Shown: positions 1-6,657, numbered from the stretch's first letter. The stretch: DNA of 12,315 bases from CAYJEO01 sp964369355 (GCA_964369355.1 CAYJEO010000025.1:1-12315); one strand, 5' to 3'. Program-made: numbers and translations. Notes: generated by a model not told the origin, from the letters alone.

Positions 1-2108
1 CCTAGTCTAAATCTTCTTTGTAATAATGAAGCTGATGCTTTACCTTGTGTTACTACAAATTCAACTATGTCATTGTATAAAGGTTCGTCGTTATCATTAT
101 CATCTTCTACCATGCTAGTAGCATTCATATCTTCTTTCTCTACTAATAATGAATCATCATATTGAGCTTTTTGTTGTGATATTGTATAGTCTACTACTGC
201 TTGTATTTCTTCTTCTGATATATATGTTCCTTGAATACGTATTGGAGTATTTTCACCTTGTGGTAAGAATAACATATCTCCTTTACCTAATAATTTTTCA
301 GCACCTGTTTGGTCAAGTATTGTTCTTGAGTCAATTGATGATGATACTGCAAATGAAATACGAGATGGTATATTTGCTTTTACTACACCTGTTATTACAT
401 CTGTAGAAGGTCTTTGTGTTGCTACAATTAAGTGAATTCCTGCTGCTCTTGCCATTTGTGTTATTCTCATAATTGAGTCTTCTACTTCTTTAGCTGCAAC
501 TAACATAAGGTCTGCTAATTCATCTATTATAACTACTATATAAGGTAAATGTTTTATTTGATCTGCTGGAGATAATTTTTCGTTTTTCTTATCTATATAA
601 GCATTATAACCTGCTATATTTTTAGTACCTGACTCACTAAATGTTTCATAACGTCTTTCCATTTCAACTACTATTTTCTTTAAAGCAATATTAGCTTTTT
701 TAGGATCTGTTACTACTGGTGCAAGTAAATGTGGTACACCATTATACATTGATAATTCAACTTTTTTAGGGTCTACTAATACTAATTTTACTTCGTCTGG
801 TTTTGCACGCATCAATAAAGATACAATCATACTATTGATACATACTGATTTACCTGACCCAGTTGAACCGGCTACAAGTAAATGTGGTGTTTTATTAATT
901 TCCATCCATTGTGGTTTACCCATAATGTCTCTTCCTAAAACAGATAATACTTTACTACTTTCTAAGTTTGATGGAATTCGTTCTAATATTTCTCTTACAC
1001 CTACCATTGATATTTTAGCATTAGGTATTTCTATACCTACTGTTTTTTTACCAGGAATTGGTGCTTGTATTCTTACATCTTTAGCAGCTAGTGCTAGTGC
1101 TATTTCTCTGTGGATTGATAATATTTTACTAACCTTAGTACCTGTTTTTATTTCCATTTCATATTGAGTTACTGAAGGTCCTACATTTGCTTTTACTACC
1201 TTAGCTTCTATTCCAAAGTCTTTTAGTACACCTTCTATTGCTGGTACATTATCTTTAATTGCTTTAGCATTTTCTTTATCATTATTTTTAGTAATTTGTT
1301 CAAGTAGTGCTATTGAAGGTAAGTAATATTTTTTGTTTTCTACATGAGTTGTTCCCATACTAGTAATTTCAATAGTTTCTATTTCTTCTTTTACTTCTAC
1401 TACTGGTTTTTCAATTACTTCTTCTTTAGAACCCATATTAATTAAATCTTCTACTGAAGACACTACTATTTTTGTATCTTTTTCATATTCTTCTTCTACT
1501 TGTTTAATTATTTCTTTTGTTCTTTTATTTTCTTTTTGTTTAAAAGAAGATTTTACTTTAGACCCTGTATTTCTTAACATATCCATAATAGAAATACCTG
1601 TAAACATTACTATTCCACCAATAAGTAGAGTCCATGTTATTATTATAGTTCCTTCACGAGCAAAACCTGTTACAAATATAAGTGAAAATATTGCCCCTAT
1701 AATTCCTCCACCTTGTGCTCTAGTTACATCACTTGCAGCTTCTAAAAAATTATTTACAGTTTCTGTTATTATTCCAAAATTTTCTAAATTATTATCTGTT
1801 AAATATCTAGTATGTGCTAACACTAAAATAGATATTATAATTATATAAATACCAAATAGTTTAGAGGTAAAGTAATTTGGTTTTTTACGTTCTAGCATCA
1901 TATATCCGCCTACAATAAAAACAGCTACGAATAGCATCCAATACCAAGTACCAAATAAAAAGACAAAAAATTGTTTTATTAAGTTACCTACAAATCCATA
2001 TGAACAATATCCAATAATAGTTGTTAGTATTAAAACTAAACCTACTAACTCATAATGATAGTCTTTTGTTTTTGGCTTTTGTTCTTTTCTTTTTTTCTTT
2101 TTTGCCAT
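1..2108 (-). CDS. ftsK: FtsK/SpoIIIE-family DNA translocase, C-terminal end beyond the window
   Basis: Membrane-anchored hexameric ATPase that pumps chromosomal DNA through the closing division septum. The frame is open from ATG 2108 to the left edge (702 full codons, no stop). A GGGGG-containing ribosome-binding site lies about 7 bases before the ATG. After a Lys-rich start, residues about 19-175 hold four or five hydrophobic helices, then comes a charged linker (about 180-290), the alpha domain, and the RecA-like motor. The motor shows Walker A GSTGSGKS at residues 414-421, Walker B VVIIDELADLM (D529, E530), and the family signature ATQRPSTDVITG. The last visible residues, LLQRRFRLG, are the beginning of the winged-helix gamma domain that reads KOPS/SRS-type sites, so about 60 residues are missing off-window. 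No other sporulation gene is in the window, so FtsK/SftA-like division use is as likely as SpoIIIE. It has its own promoter inside the left copy of the 69-bp repeat. Confidence 0.96.
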   Translation of the reverse strand, partial: MAKKKKRKEQKPKTKDYHYELVGLVLILTTIIGYCSYGFVGNLIKQFFVFLFGTWYWMLFVAVFIVGGYMMLERKKPNYFTSKLFGIYIIIISILVLAHTRYLTDNNLENFGIITETVNNFLEAASDVTRAQGGGIIGAIFSLIFVTGFAREGTIIITWTLLIGGIVMFTGISIMDMLRNTGSKVKSSFKQKENKRTKEIIKQVEEEYEKDTKIVVSSVEDLINMGSKEEVIEKPVVEVKEEIETIEITSMGTTHVENKKYYLPSIALLEQITKNNDKENAKAIKDNVPAIEGVLKDFGIEAKVVKANVGPSVTQYEMEIKTGTKVSKILSIHREIALALAAKDVRIQAPIPGKKTVGIEIPNAKISMVGVREILERIPSNLESSKVLSVLGRDIMGKPQWMEINKTPHLLVAGSTGSGKSVCINSMIVSLLMRAKPDEVKLVLVDPKKVELSMYNGVPHLLAPVVTDPKKANIALKKIVVEMERRYETFSESGTKNIAGYNAYIDKKNEKLSPADQIKHLPYIVVIIDELADLMLVAAKEVEDSIMRITQMARAAGIHLIVATQRPSTDVITGVVKANIPSRISFAVSSSIDSRTILDQTGAEKLLGKGDMLFLPQGENTPIRIQGTYISEEEIQAVVDYTISQQKAQYDDSLLVEKEDMNATSMVEDDNDNDEPLYNDIVEFVVTQGKASASLLQRRFRL

Positions 2109-2128
2109 AGTTTACCCCCTACTGTATT

Positions 2129-2197
2129 ATAATTATAACATATTTTTATATTTTTGTAATTTACTTTACATAAAAAAGAGTTAATTATTTAACTCTT
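2129..2197. repeat. 69-bp direct repeat, left copy (terminator + promoter module)
   Basis: Matches 2539-2607 over 69 bp with one mismatch (A at 2168 against G at 2578), at an offset of 410 bp. The identity ends sharply on both sides (2128 against 2538, and 2198 against 2608 differ). In minus-strand order it holds a Rho-independent terminator hairpin and then an extended -10 promoter. This copy terminates the lipoprotein gene and starts ftsK. Confidence 0.97.
2132..2160 (-). promoter_or_regulatory. Sigma-A-type extended -10 promoter for ftsK
   Basis: On the minus strand, ATTACA (2160-2155) is followed after 17 bp by TATAAT (2137-2132), which is preceded by TGT, giving an extended -10 (TGTTATAAT). 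Transcription would begin near 2125, leaving a leader of about 17 bases that still contains the ribosome-binding site. The promoter lies entirely inside the 69-bp direct repeat, and an identical copy drives the lipoprotein gene. Confidence 0.65.
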
Positions 2198-2198
2198 T
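2172..2198 (-). terminator. Rho-independent terminator of the lipoprotein gene
   Basis: On the minus strand a perfect 10-bp stem, AAAGAGTTAA paired with TTAACTCTTT, closes a 4-base loop and is followed by a T-run. It begins about 9 bases after the lipoprotein stop codon. Apart from the outermost base pair it is a copy of the eno terminator. Confidence 0.85.
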
Positions 2199-2206
2199 AT
2201 TTATAT

Positions 2207-2512
2207 TTAATCATTATTAATATGTGTATTATTAGGATCTGTTTTTATTATTTCTATGCAACTTAAATAGTCATCGAGTTTTAATTTTAAATCTTTTGCG
2301 CTCTCAGTATCAACATCAATAAGACCAATGATAACTTTATCTTCACCTAAACCATAAAAAACAAAATTTTCATTATTATTATTAAAATACTTTTCTACTT
2401 CAACATATGCATTATTTAAACATTCAGTATCGGTTACTTCATCATTATTATTTGTGATATCACATCCAGTAAACATTATCATAAATGTAATTAAAAAAAT
2501 AATTTTTTTCAT
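2207..2512 (-). CDS. Small predicted lipoprotein of unknown function
   Basis: A 101-residue protein that I do not recognise. It has a short Lys-start signal peptide with a hydrophobic core and a lipobox-like FTGC, so Cys17 would be lipidated and the mature protein of about 85 residues tethered outside the membrane. The mature part starts with an Asn/Asp/Glu-rich linker. It then has an alternating pattern (NFVFYGLGEDKVIIGLIDVD, an amphipathic helix, and a strand ending in IIKTD) that could be a small beta-alpha-beta fold; that fold is inference only. Two further Cys residues could form an extracellular disulfide. A perfect AGGAGG lies 7 bases before the ATG. The gene has its own promoter and terminator and sits between the two copies of a 69-bp direct repeat, so it is a complete monocistronic cassette between eno and ftsK. 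Confidence 0.8.
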   Translation of the reverse strand: MKKIIFLITFMIMFTGCDITNNNDEVTDTECLNNAYVEVEKYFNNNNENFVFYGLGEDKVIIGLIDVDTESAKDLKLKLDDYLSCIEIIKTDPNNTHINND

Positions 2513-2541
2513 AATTTCCTCCTATATTATTTTACAAAATA

Positions 2542-2570
2542 ATTATAACATATTTTTATATTTTTGTAAT
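2542..2570 (-). promoter_or_regulatory. Extended -10 promoter for the lipoprotein gene
   Basis: Minus-strand ATTACA (2570-2565), 17 bp, then TGTTATAAT with TATAAT at 2547-2542. It is identical to the ftsK promoter because it lies in the other repeat copy. Predicted start is near 2535, leaving a leader of about 22 bases that contains AGGAGG. Confidence 0.65.
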
Positions 2571-2581
2571 TTACTTTGCAT

Positions 2582-2607
2582 AAAAAAGAGTTAATTATTT
2601 AACTCTT
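2582..2607 (-). terminator. Rho-independent terminator of eno, overlapping its stop codon
   Basis: On the minus strand a 9-bp stem (GAGTTAA paired with TTAACTC, extended by two A-T pairs) has an ATAA loop and is followed by a T-run. The 5' arm encodes the end of enolase, and the TAA stop at 2593-2591 is inside the 3' arm. Confidence 0.85.
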
Positions 2608-3829
2608 CTTCAATACGTATTAATTGATTATATTTTGCTACTCTATCTGTTCTAGATAAAGAACCTGTTTTTATTTGACCTAATGATAAACCTACTGCTA
2701 AGTCTGCAATCGTTGTATCTTCAGTTTCACCACTTCTATGTGAAATTATTGTTTTATAATTATTTTGTTTTGCAATATTTATAGTTTCAATAGTTTCTGT
2801 AATAGTTCCTATTTGATTTACTTTAAGTAATATTGCATTACCAGCTTTCATATCTATTCCTTTTTGTAAATATAATTTATTAGTTACGAATAAGTCATCT
2901 CCTACTAGTTGTACTTTATCACCTAATTTTTCTGTAATTAATTTAAAACCTTCAAAGTCAGATTCATCCACTGGGTCTTCTATTGATGTGATAGGATATT
3001 TATTTACTAATTCAACATAAAAATCTACTAATTGTTCTGTTGTTAAACTTCTTCCTTCACCTTCCAAATTATACATTCCGTTCTCATAAAATTCAGAAGC
3101 TGCTACATCTATTCCTAAAAATACATCAACACCTGGTTTATATCCAGCATTGTTTATTGCTTCAATTATTAAATCAAAACCTTCACTATTTGAATTTAAA
3201 TTAGGTGCAAATCCACCTTCATCTCCTACACTAGTTGCTAATCCTTTTTTCTTTAATACTTTTTTTAGTGCATGAAATATTTCTGCTCCCATTCTAACTC
3301 TTTCTTTTAAAGAAGTAGTTGATGGTATAATCATAAATTCTTGGAAGTCTAATTTATTATCAGCATGTGCTCCACCATTTATAATGTTCATCATTGGTAC
3401 TGGTAATGTAGTTCCGTTACCTACATATTTATATAAAGGCATTTTTTTAAAGTTAGCTGCTGCTTTTAATGCTGCCATACTTATTCCTAAAATTGCATTG
3501 GCTCCATATTTACTTTTATTTTCAGTTGAGTCAGCTTCTATCATTTTTGTATCTACTAATTTTTGATCTAAACTATCTAGTCCTATTACTACTTTGCTTA
3601 AATGTTTATTTACATTTTCTACAGCTTTTAAAACACCTAAACCATTATATCTAGTATCTTTATCTCTTAGTTCTAATGCTTCCTTAGAACCTGTTGATGC
3701 ACCTGATGGCACTATTGCTCTACCTAGAGTATTATCTTTTAATATAACGTCTACTTCAATAGTAGGGTTTCCTCTTGAGTCTAATACTTCTCTTGCTTTT
3801 ACTTCTTTTATTATTGATTTTTTAAACAT
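2591..3829 (-). CDS. eno: Enolase (phosphopyruvate hydratase)
   Basis: Interconverts 2-phosphoglycerate and phosphoenolpyruvate in glycolysis; cytoplasmic, Mg-dependent. The start is placed at ATG 3829 (412 residues) because the ATG at 3838 abuts the AGGAG ribosome-binding site with no spacer, while 3829 has a normal 9-base spacing. Family features are intact: the SGASTG catalytic loop, GGAHADNKLDFQEFMI, VGDEGGFAPN with the acid/base Glu, the metal ligands in LGIDVAASEFY, SIEDPVDESD and GDDLF, the catalytic Lys in LLKVNQIGT, and SHRSGETED near the substrate site. The protein stops right after YNQLIRIEEELNN. Most bacterial enolases continue for another 15-20 residues, so the C-terminal tail is short, and it ends inside the repeat and terminator. 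It is monocistronic, with its own promoter and terminator. Confidence 0.97.
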   Translation of the reverse strand: MFKKSIIKEVKAREVLDSRGNPTIEVDVILKDNTLGRAIVPSGASTGSKEALELRDKDTRYNGLGVLKAVENVNKHLSKVVIGLDSLDQKLVDTKMIEADSTENKSKYGANAILGISMAALKAAANFKKMPLYKYVGNGTTLPVPMMNIINGGAHADNKLDFQEFMIIPSTTSLKERVRMGAEIFHALKKVLKKKGLATSVGDEGGFAPNLNSNSEGFDLIIEAINNAGYKPGVDVFLGIDVAASEFYENGMYNLEGEGRSLTTEQLVDFYVELVNKYPITSIEDPVDESDFEGFKLITEKLGDKVQLVGDDLFVTNKLYLQKGIDMKAGNAILLKVNQIGTITETIETINIAKQNNYKTIISHRSGETEDTTIADLAVGLSLGQIKTGSLSRTDRVAKYNQLIRIEEELNN

Positions 3830-3849
3830 ATTTATCATCTCCTACAATA

Positions 3850-3879
3850 ATTATACAATATTTATTTTTGTTATGTATT
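3850..3879 (-). promoter_or_regulatory. Probable eno promoter (-10 clear, -35 weak)
   Basis: TATAAT at 3855-3850 on the minus strand is preceded directly by TG. No good -35 hexamer lies at 16-18 bp; the best is AATACA at 18 bp. Placement relative to the ribosome-binding site (3839-3843) is short but similar to ftsK. Confidence 0.4.
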
Positions 3880-3903
3880 ATATATTATAAAACTAGACAT
3901 TTT

Positions 3904-3933
3904 TTTACAAAAAAAAGAGATTAAATAATCTCT
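3904..3933 (-). terminator. Rho-independent terminator of sufS, overlapping its stop codon
   Basis: The sequence AGAGATTAAATAATCTCT (3916-3933) is a near-perfect palindrome forming a 7-8 bp stem, and it is followed on the minus strand by a run of eight T's. The sufS stop (3923-3921) lies inside the hairpin. Confidence 0.8.
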
Positions 3934-5114
3934 AGTTTAATGTCTTTGTTTTTTAATGCATTTATTAATATATCAATTTCTTCATAAGTGTTATATAAAT
4001 AAAAACTAATTCTACAAGTATTTTTTATATTAATTTCATCTTTTAATATTTTAGCACAGTGGTTTCCGGCTCTTATACATATATTATATTTATTTAAATA
4101 AATTGCTAAGTCTTGTGAAAATATATCTTTATAATTAAAAGATATTATTCCAGATTCGCTTAATTCATTATAAATAATGATATTATCTATTTCTTTTAAT
4201 CTTTCAATTGCATATTTTCTTAAATTTAATTCATGTTTAGTTATATTATCCATTCCTATTTCATTTAAGTAGTCAATTATTGAACCAAATGCTATAACTG
4301 ATGCAATATTAGGAGTTCCTGCTTCTAGTCTATGAGGTAAGTTGTTATATACTTTATTACCTAAATAGTCAAAGTCAGCATTCATTCCACCACCTACTAT
4401 AATAGGTTTTACATTTTCTAATAATTCTAATTTACCATATATTACTCCAACTCCTGTTGGTCCTAACATTTTATGGGCTGAGAATGTTAAGAAATCTATA
4501 TCTAAATCTTGAACATCTGTTTTTAAATGTGCTACACTTTGTGCTCCATCTACTAATACTTCAATATTGTTTTTATGAGCTAAAGTAGTAATTTCTTTTA
4601 TTGATCTAATATCTCCTACAACATTTGTAATATGTGCTATAGATATTACTTTTGTATTTGGCGTAATTATTTTTTCTAAGTTAGATATTGTTACTTTTAA
4701 GTTTTCATCTAATTCAATATATTTAATTTTTATACCAATTTGGGATTGTAATTCAAACCAAGGTAATAAATTAGATGCGTGTTCTGATTTTGTTAATATA
4801 ACTTCATCATTTTCTTTTAGTTTGTTTTTATAATAACCGAATACTATTTTATTTATTGAATCAGTTGTTCCACTTGTAAACACTATTTCTTTTTCGCTTT
4901 TGGCATTTATAAATTGCTTTACTTTTAATCTTGTTTCTTCATATTTAATATCTGTTTTTAAACTTAGATCATAATCTCCTCTATGAGCATTTGCTGTATA
5001 ATTAGAATAATAATCATTTAAAGTTTCTACTAATACTTTTGGTTTTTGAGTAGTTGCTCCATTATCAAAATATATTATTTCTTGATTAAATATTAAAAAG
5101 TCTTCTCTATTCAT
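3921..5114 (-). CDS. sufS: Cysteine desulfurase, SufS type (group II)
   Basis: PLP enzyme that takes sulfur from L-cysteine as a persulfide for Fe-S cluster assembly and thio-modifications. The 397 residues cover a full aminotransferase class-V fold: YFDNGATTQKP near the start, TSGTTDSIN for PLP phosphate, SEHASN (H112) stacking on PLP, VDGAQSVAH (D189, Q192), and the PLP lysine K215 in FSAHKMLGPTG. The persulfide cysteine C353 sits in IRAGNHCAK. The RxGxHCA context and short loop mark the SufS/CsdA group rather than IscS/NifS. GGAGG lies about 7 bases before the ATG. No sufB, sufC, sufD or sufU is next to it, so it stands alone here. MiaB, about 6 kb away, is one Fe-S enzyme that depends on such sulfur. 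Selenocysteine lyase activity cannot be excluded. Confidence 0.93.
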   Translation of the reverse strand: MNREDFLIFNQEIIYFDNGATTQKPKVLVETLNDYYSNYTANAHRGDYDLSLKTDIKYEETRLKVKQFINAKSEKEIVFTSGTTDSINKIVFGYYKNKLKENDEVILTKSEHASNLLPWFELQSQIGIKIKYIELDENLKVTISNLEKIITPNTKVISIAHITNVVGDIRSIKEITTLAHKNNIEVLVDGAQSVAHLKTDVQDLDIDFLTFSAHKMLGPTGVGVIYGKLELLENVKPIIVGGGMNADFDYLGNKVYNNLPHRLEAGTPNIASVIAFGSIIDYLNEIGMDNITKHELNLRKYAIERLKEIDNIIIYNELSESGIISFNYKDIFSQDLAIYLNKYNICIRAGNHCAKILKDEINIKNTCRISFYLYNTYEEIDILINALKNKDIKLEII

Positions 5115-5167
5115 TAATACACCTCCATTTTTCTATTATATTTTATTCACTTATATATTTTATTTGT

Positions 5168-5185
5168 AATTTGTAAACACAAATT
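5168..5185. repeat. Inverted repeat, possible operator upstream of sufS
   Basis: Perfect 7-bp arms AATTTGT and ACAAATT are separated by AAAC. It has no T-tract, so it is not a terminator. It lies in the divergent sufS/HIT intergenic region, about 55 bp upstream of the sufS start, where a repressor could bind. In DNA this AT-rich it may be chance. Confidence 0.3.
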
Positions 5186-5198
5186 TAATAATTATATT

Positions 5199-5226
5199 TT
5201 AACATATTTTTGTTAATTTGTATAAA
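5199..5226 (+). promoter_or_regulatory. Plus-strand promoter upstream of the HIT gene
   Basis: TTAACA (5199-5204, 5 of 6 to consensus), 16-bp spacer ending in TG, then TATAAA (5221-5226). The predicted start is near 5233. This is 97 bases before the HIT start codon, with hairpins and a T-tract in between. Confidence 0.55.
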
Positions 5227-5232
5227 TAAGTT

Positions 5233-5298
5233 TATTTTACTACATTATTAAATAGGATATTTCGCAGATATTCACTAAAAAGAGTTTTCTCTTTTTTT
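5233..5298 (+). ncRNA. Candidate short RNA or attenuator leader upstream of the HIT gene
   Basis: Between the predicted start near 5233 and the T-tract lie two hairpins. The first is GGATATT / GATATTC (5255-5261 with 5267-5273, two G-U pairs, loop TCGCA). The second is a strong 8-bp stem AAAAAGAG / CTCTTTTT (5277-5284 with 5289-5296, loop TTTT) followed by more T's, which looks like an intrinsic terminator. The result would be a transcript of about 65 nt that ends before the HIT gene, or a leader controlled by conditional termination. No T-box specifier-helix motif or known riboswitch is recognisable. Confidence 0.35.
5277..5298 (+). terminator. Intrinsic terminator 32 bp before the HIT start codon
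   Basis: 8-bp stem AAAAAGAG / CTCTTTTT with a TTTT loop and a trailing T-rich tract (TTATTTTG). There is no upstream plus-strand gene for it to serve within the window. It may also work weakly in the minus direction. Confidence 0.6.
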
Positions 5299-5329
5299 AT
5301 TTTGTTATATAATTTAATTAGGTGATTAT

Positions 5330-5701
5330 ATGGATTGTATATTTTGTAAAATTATAAATAATGAAATTAGTTCTTATACTATTTATGAAGATGATATTGT
5401 AAAAGTGTTTTTAGATATTAATCCAAGTAGTAATGGTCATATGTTAATAGTGCCAAAAGCGCATACTAAAGATATTACTACTATTGATTCTAATACTTAC
5501 TTACATATATTTAACATAGCTTTAAAAATGAAAATTTTATTAGAAGAAAAATTAAATATAAATGGTCTTACTTTAATTCAAAATAATGGAATTGCTCAAG
5601 ATGTAATGCACTACCATCTTCATTTAGTACCAGTTTATAAAATTAAATTAGGATTACTTGATGTTAAAGAAATTTTTAGTAAATTAAAAGAAACAAATTA
5701 A
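5330..5701 (+). CDS. hinT: HIT-family nucleotide hydrolase (HinT-like)
   Basis: Small cytoplasmic homodimeric purine nucleoside phosphoramidase/nucleotide-binding protein. The 123 residues begin with the typical MDCIFCKIIN (Cys3 and Cys6 are zinc-type ligands seen in many bacterial members). They then show GHMLIVPKAH and the histidine triad MHYHLHLVP (H94, H96, H98) preceded by NNGIAQD, the family's nucleotide-phosphate loop. Length and motif spacing are normal for the HinT branch. The ribosome-binding site AGGTGA lies 4 bases before the ATG. It is the only plus-strand gene in the window, divergent from sufS and convergent with lepB, with which it shares a bidirectional terminator. The -10 like sequence at 5308-5313 is so close that its transcript would barely include the ribosome-binding site, so the promoter at 5199-5226 with a long leader is the more likely one. 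Confidence 0.94.
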   Translation: MDCIFCKIINNEISSYTIYEDDIVKVFLDINPSSNGHMLIVPKAHTKDITTIDSNTYLHIFNIALKMKILLEEKLNINGLTLIQNNGIAQDVMHYHLHLVPVYKIKLGLLDVKEIFSKLKETN

Positions 5702-5711
5702 TGTTTCTTTT
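5686..5711. terminator. Bidirectional terminator between the HIT gene and lepB
   Basis: 10-bp stem AAAAGAAACA / TGTTTCTTTT with a 6-base loop. The HIT stop codon TAA (5699-5701) is in the loop. T's follow in the plus direction; in the minus direction the stem's own T-run does the same job. The lepB stop (5715-5713) is one base away from the hairpin, so it serves both convergent genes. Confidence 0.85.
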
Positions 5712-5712
5712 T

Positions 5713-6207
5713 TTAGTTGAAAAACCCAAAATAGTTTAAAGGAAATATCCTAAAATTAGTTGTTCCTTCAATATCTTCTTCACTAATTAGTCCAATAGAG
5801 CGACTATCAGTTGAGTTAGTTCTATTATCTCCTAATACAAAATAATATCCTTCTGGAATAACTGTTAATCCTGCATTCAATATATCAAAATCTTCAGTTT
5901 TTTCTGTTATATAGTCTTCTTCAATTAATTGACCGTCTATATAAATTTTATTATCTTCACAATATATGTGCTCTCCAGGTAATCCGATTATTCTTTTTAC
6001 TAATTTTGATGAGTCGTGTTCTAATACAACTATATCAAATCTTTCATAACTAGTATCGAATTTATTTAAAAATAATATATCTTGATCTTCTAATGTATTA
6101 CTCATTGATGTGCCTTGAACTATAACAGGAGTTATTATATAAGTACGTATTATTAAAACTAATATTATGATTATTACATATGGTATTAATTCTTTTATTA
6201 TTTTCAT
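5713..6207 (-). CDS. lepB: Signal peptidase I
   Basis: Membrane serine protease that removes signal peptides from exported proteins. It has 164 residues with one N-terminal transmembrane helix (about residues 8-27) and an extracytoplasmic catalytic domain. Box B contains the catalytic Ser34 in QGTSMSNTL, box D the general-base Lys71 in KLVKRIIGLPGE, and box E is GDNRTNSTDSR. The short length and single TM fit the Gram-positive SipS-type enzymes. AAGGAG lies about 6 bases before the ATG. It follows rplS by 35 bp across a small terminator-like hairpin. rplS-lepB adjacency occurs widely in Bacillota, so it is probably expressed partly by read-through from rplS. Confidence 0.95.
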   Translation of the reverse strand: MKIIKELIPYVIIIILVLIIRTYIITPVIVQGTSMSNTLEDQDILFLNKFDTSYERFDIVVLEHDSSKLVKRIIGLPGEHIYCEDNKIYIDGQLIEEDYITEKTEDFDILNAGLTVIPEGYYFVLGDNRTNSTDSRSIGLISEEDIEGTTNFRIFPLNYFGFFN

Positions 6208-6221
6208 ATATTCTCCTTAGC

Positions 6222-6244
6222 AAAAATAAGGCTTATGCCTTATT
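6222..6244 (-). terminator. Small terminator or attenuator between rplS and lepB
   Basis: Perfect 8-bp stem AATAAGGC / GCCTTATT with a 4-base loop and a short T-run on the minus strand. It includes two bases of the rplS stop codon and ends just before the lepB ribosome-binding site. It may reduce lepB expression relative to rplS rather than separate the two fully. Confidence 0.65.
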
Positions 6245-6593
6245 AGTTTCTTTCTTTGATTCTTAATTTACCAGTAATATCTCTAACCCAGTAAATTTTA
6301 GCTTGTCTAACTTTACCTTTACGAGTAACTGTAATTGAATCGATAATTGGTGTGTTTAATGGGAATGTTCTTTCAACTCCAACACCACCTGAAATTTTTC
6401 TTACTACGAAGTTTCTGCTAATACCAGAACCTTGAATAGCGATTACTGTTCCTTCAAAGTTTTGAACTCTTTCTCTTTCTTTAGTTCCAGTTTTCTCTTT
6501 GATTTTAACACCAACGTTAACAGTGTCTCCAACTTGGAATGTAGGAAGATCAGTTCTAATTTGACTTTTTGTAATTTTGTCGATTAAATTCAT
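6243..6593 (-). CDS. rplS: 50S ribosomal protein L19
   Basis: Large-subunit protein at the 30S-50S interface. The start is placed at ATG 6593 (116 residues, the usual L19 length). GGAGAGAG lies about 7 bases upstream of this ATG; the longer frame starting at 6617 would read through its own ribosome-binding site. Family sequence is plain: DLPTFQVGDTVNVGVKI, RVQNFEGTVIAIQGSG, RNFVVRKISGGVGVERTFP, and the basic C-terminus RKGKVRQAKIYWVRD. It lies downstream of the rimM-trmD cluster but has its own promoter and a structured leader, and is followed by lepB. Confidence 0.97.
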   Translation of the reverse strand: MNLIDKITKSQIRTDLPTFQVGDTVNVGVKIKEKTGTKERERVQNFEGTVIAIQGSGISRNFVVRKISGGVGVERTFPLNTPIIDSITVTRKGKVRQAKIYWVRDITGKLRIKERN

Positions 6594-6651
6594 AAATCTC
6601 TCTCCTTTTCTTTTCAATGTAGGTCTTTATCAAAAATATAAGCGGACCAAC
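6594..6651 (-). ncRNA. L19-leader-like 5' UTR of rplS
   Basis: The predicted transcript begins near 6651. It can form a hairpin in which GGTC pairs with GACC outside and TTAT pairs with ATAA inside. The hairpin is followed by a single-stranded CTACATTG stretch and the A/G-rich ribosome-binding region. Low-GC Gram-positive bacteria are known to carry an autoregulatory L19 leader at this place. I match it by position and general shape, not by an alignment. Confidence 0.45.
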
Positions 6652-6657
6652 CAAGTA

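Larger units (their letters stand above)
2539..2607. repeat. 69-bp direct repeat, right copy (eno 3' end + terminator + promoter)
   Basis: Partner of 2129-2197 with 68 of 69 bases identical. In minus-strand order it contains the last codons and stop of eno, the eno terminator hairpin, and the promoter of the lipoprotein gene. The distance between equivalent positions, 410 bp, equals one repeat copy plus the lipoprotein gene. Confidence 0.97.
5115..5329. other. 215-bp divergent intergenic region between sufS and the HIT gene
   Basis: No protein-coding frame is supported here. It holds possible sufS -10 elements on the minus strand (TATAAT at 5140-5135 and at 5196-5191, both without a convincing -35), the inverted repeat at 5168-5185, a good plus-strand promoter at 5199-5226, two hairpins ending in a T-tract (5255-5298), a second plus-strand TATAAT at 5308-5313, and the HIT ribosome-binding site AGGTGA at 5320-5325. 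Confidence 0.7.

Noticed and set aside
149..1167. Open plus-strand frames opposite ftsK (149-406 and 835-1167)
   Set aside because: They are antisense to a continuous ftsK frame with all motor motifs, are Leu/Ile-rich as expected from reversed AT-rich coding DNA, and have no ribosome-binding site.
2129..2607. The 69-bp repeats as transposon ends, att sites or a CRISPR remnant
   Set aside because: They are direct rather than inverted, there are only two copies, no transposase or integrase is nearby, and the content is a terminator and promoter.
3384..3890. Three overlapping plus-strand frames opposite eno
   Set aside because: Antisense to intact enolase; no ribosome-binding site, no recognisable product.
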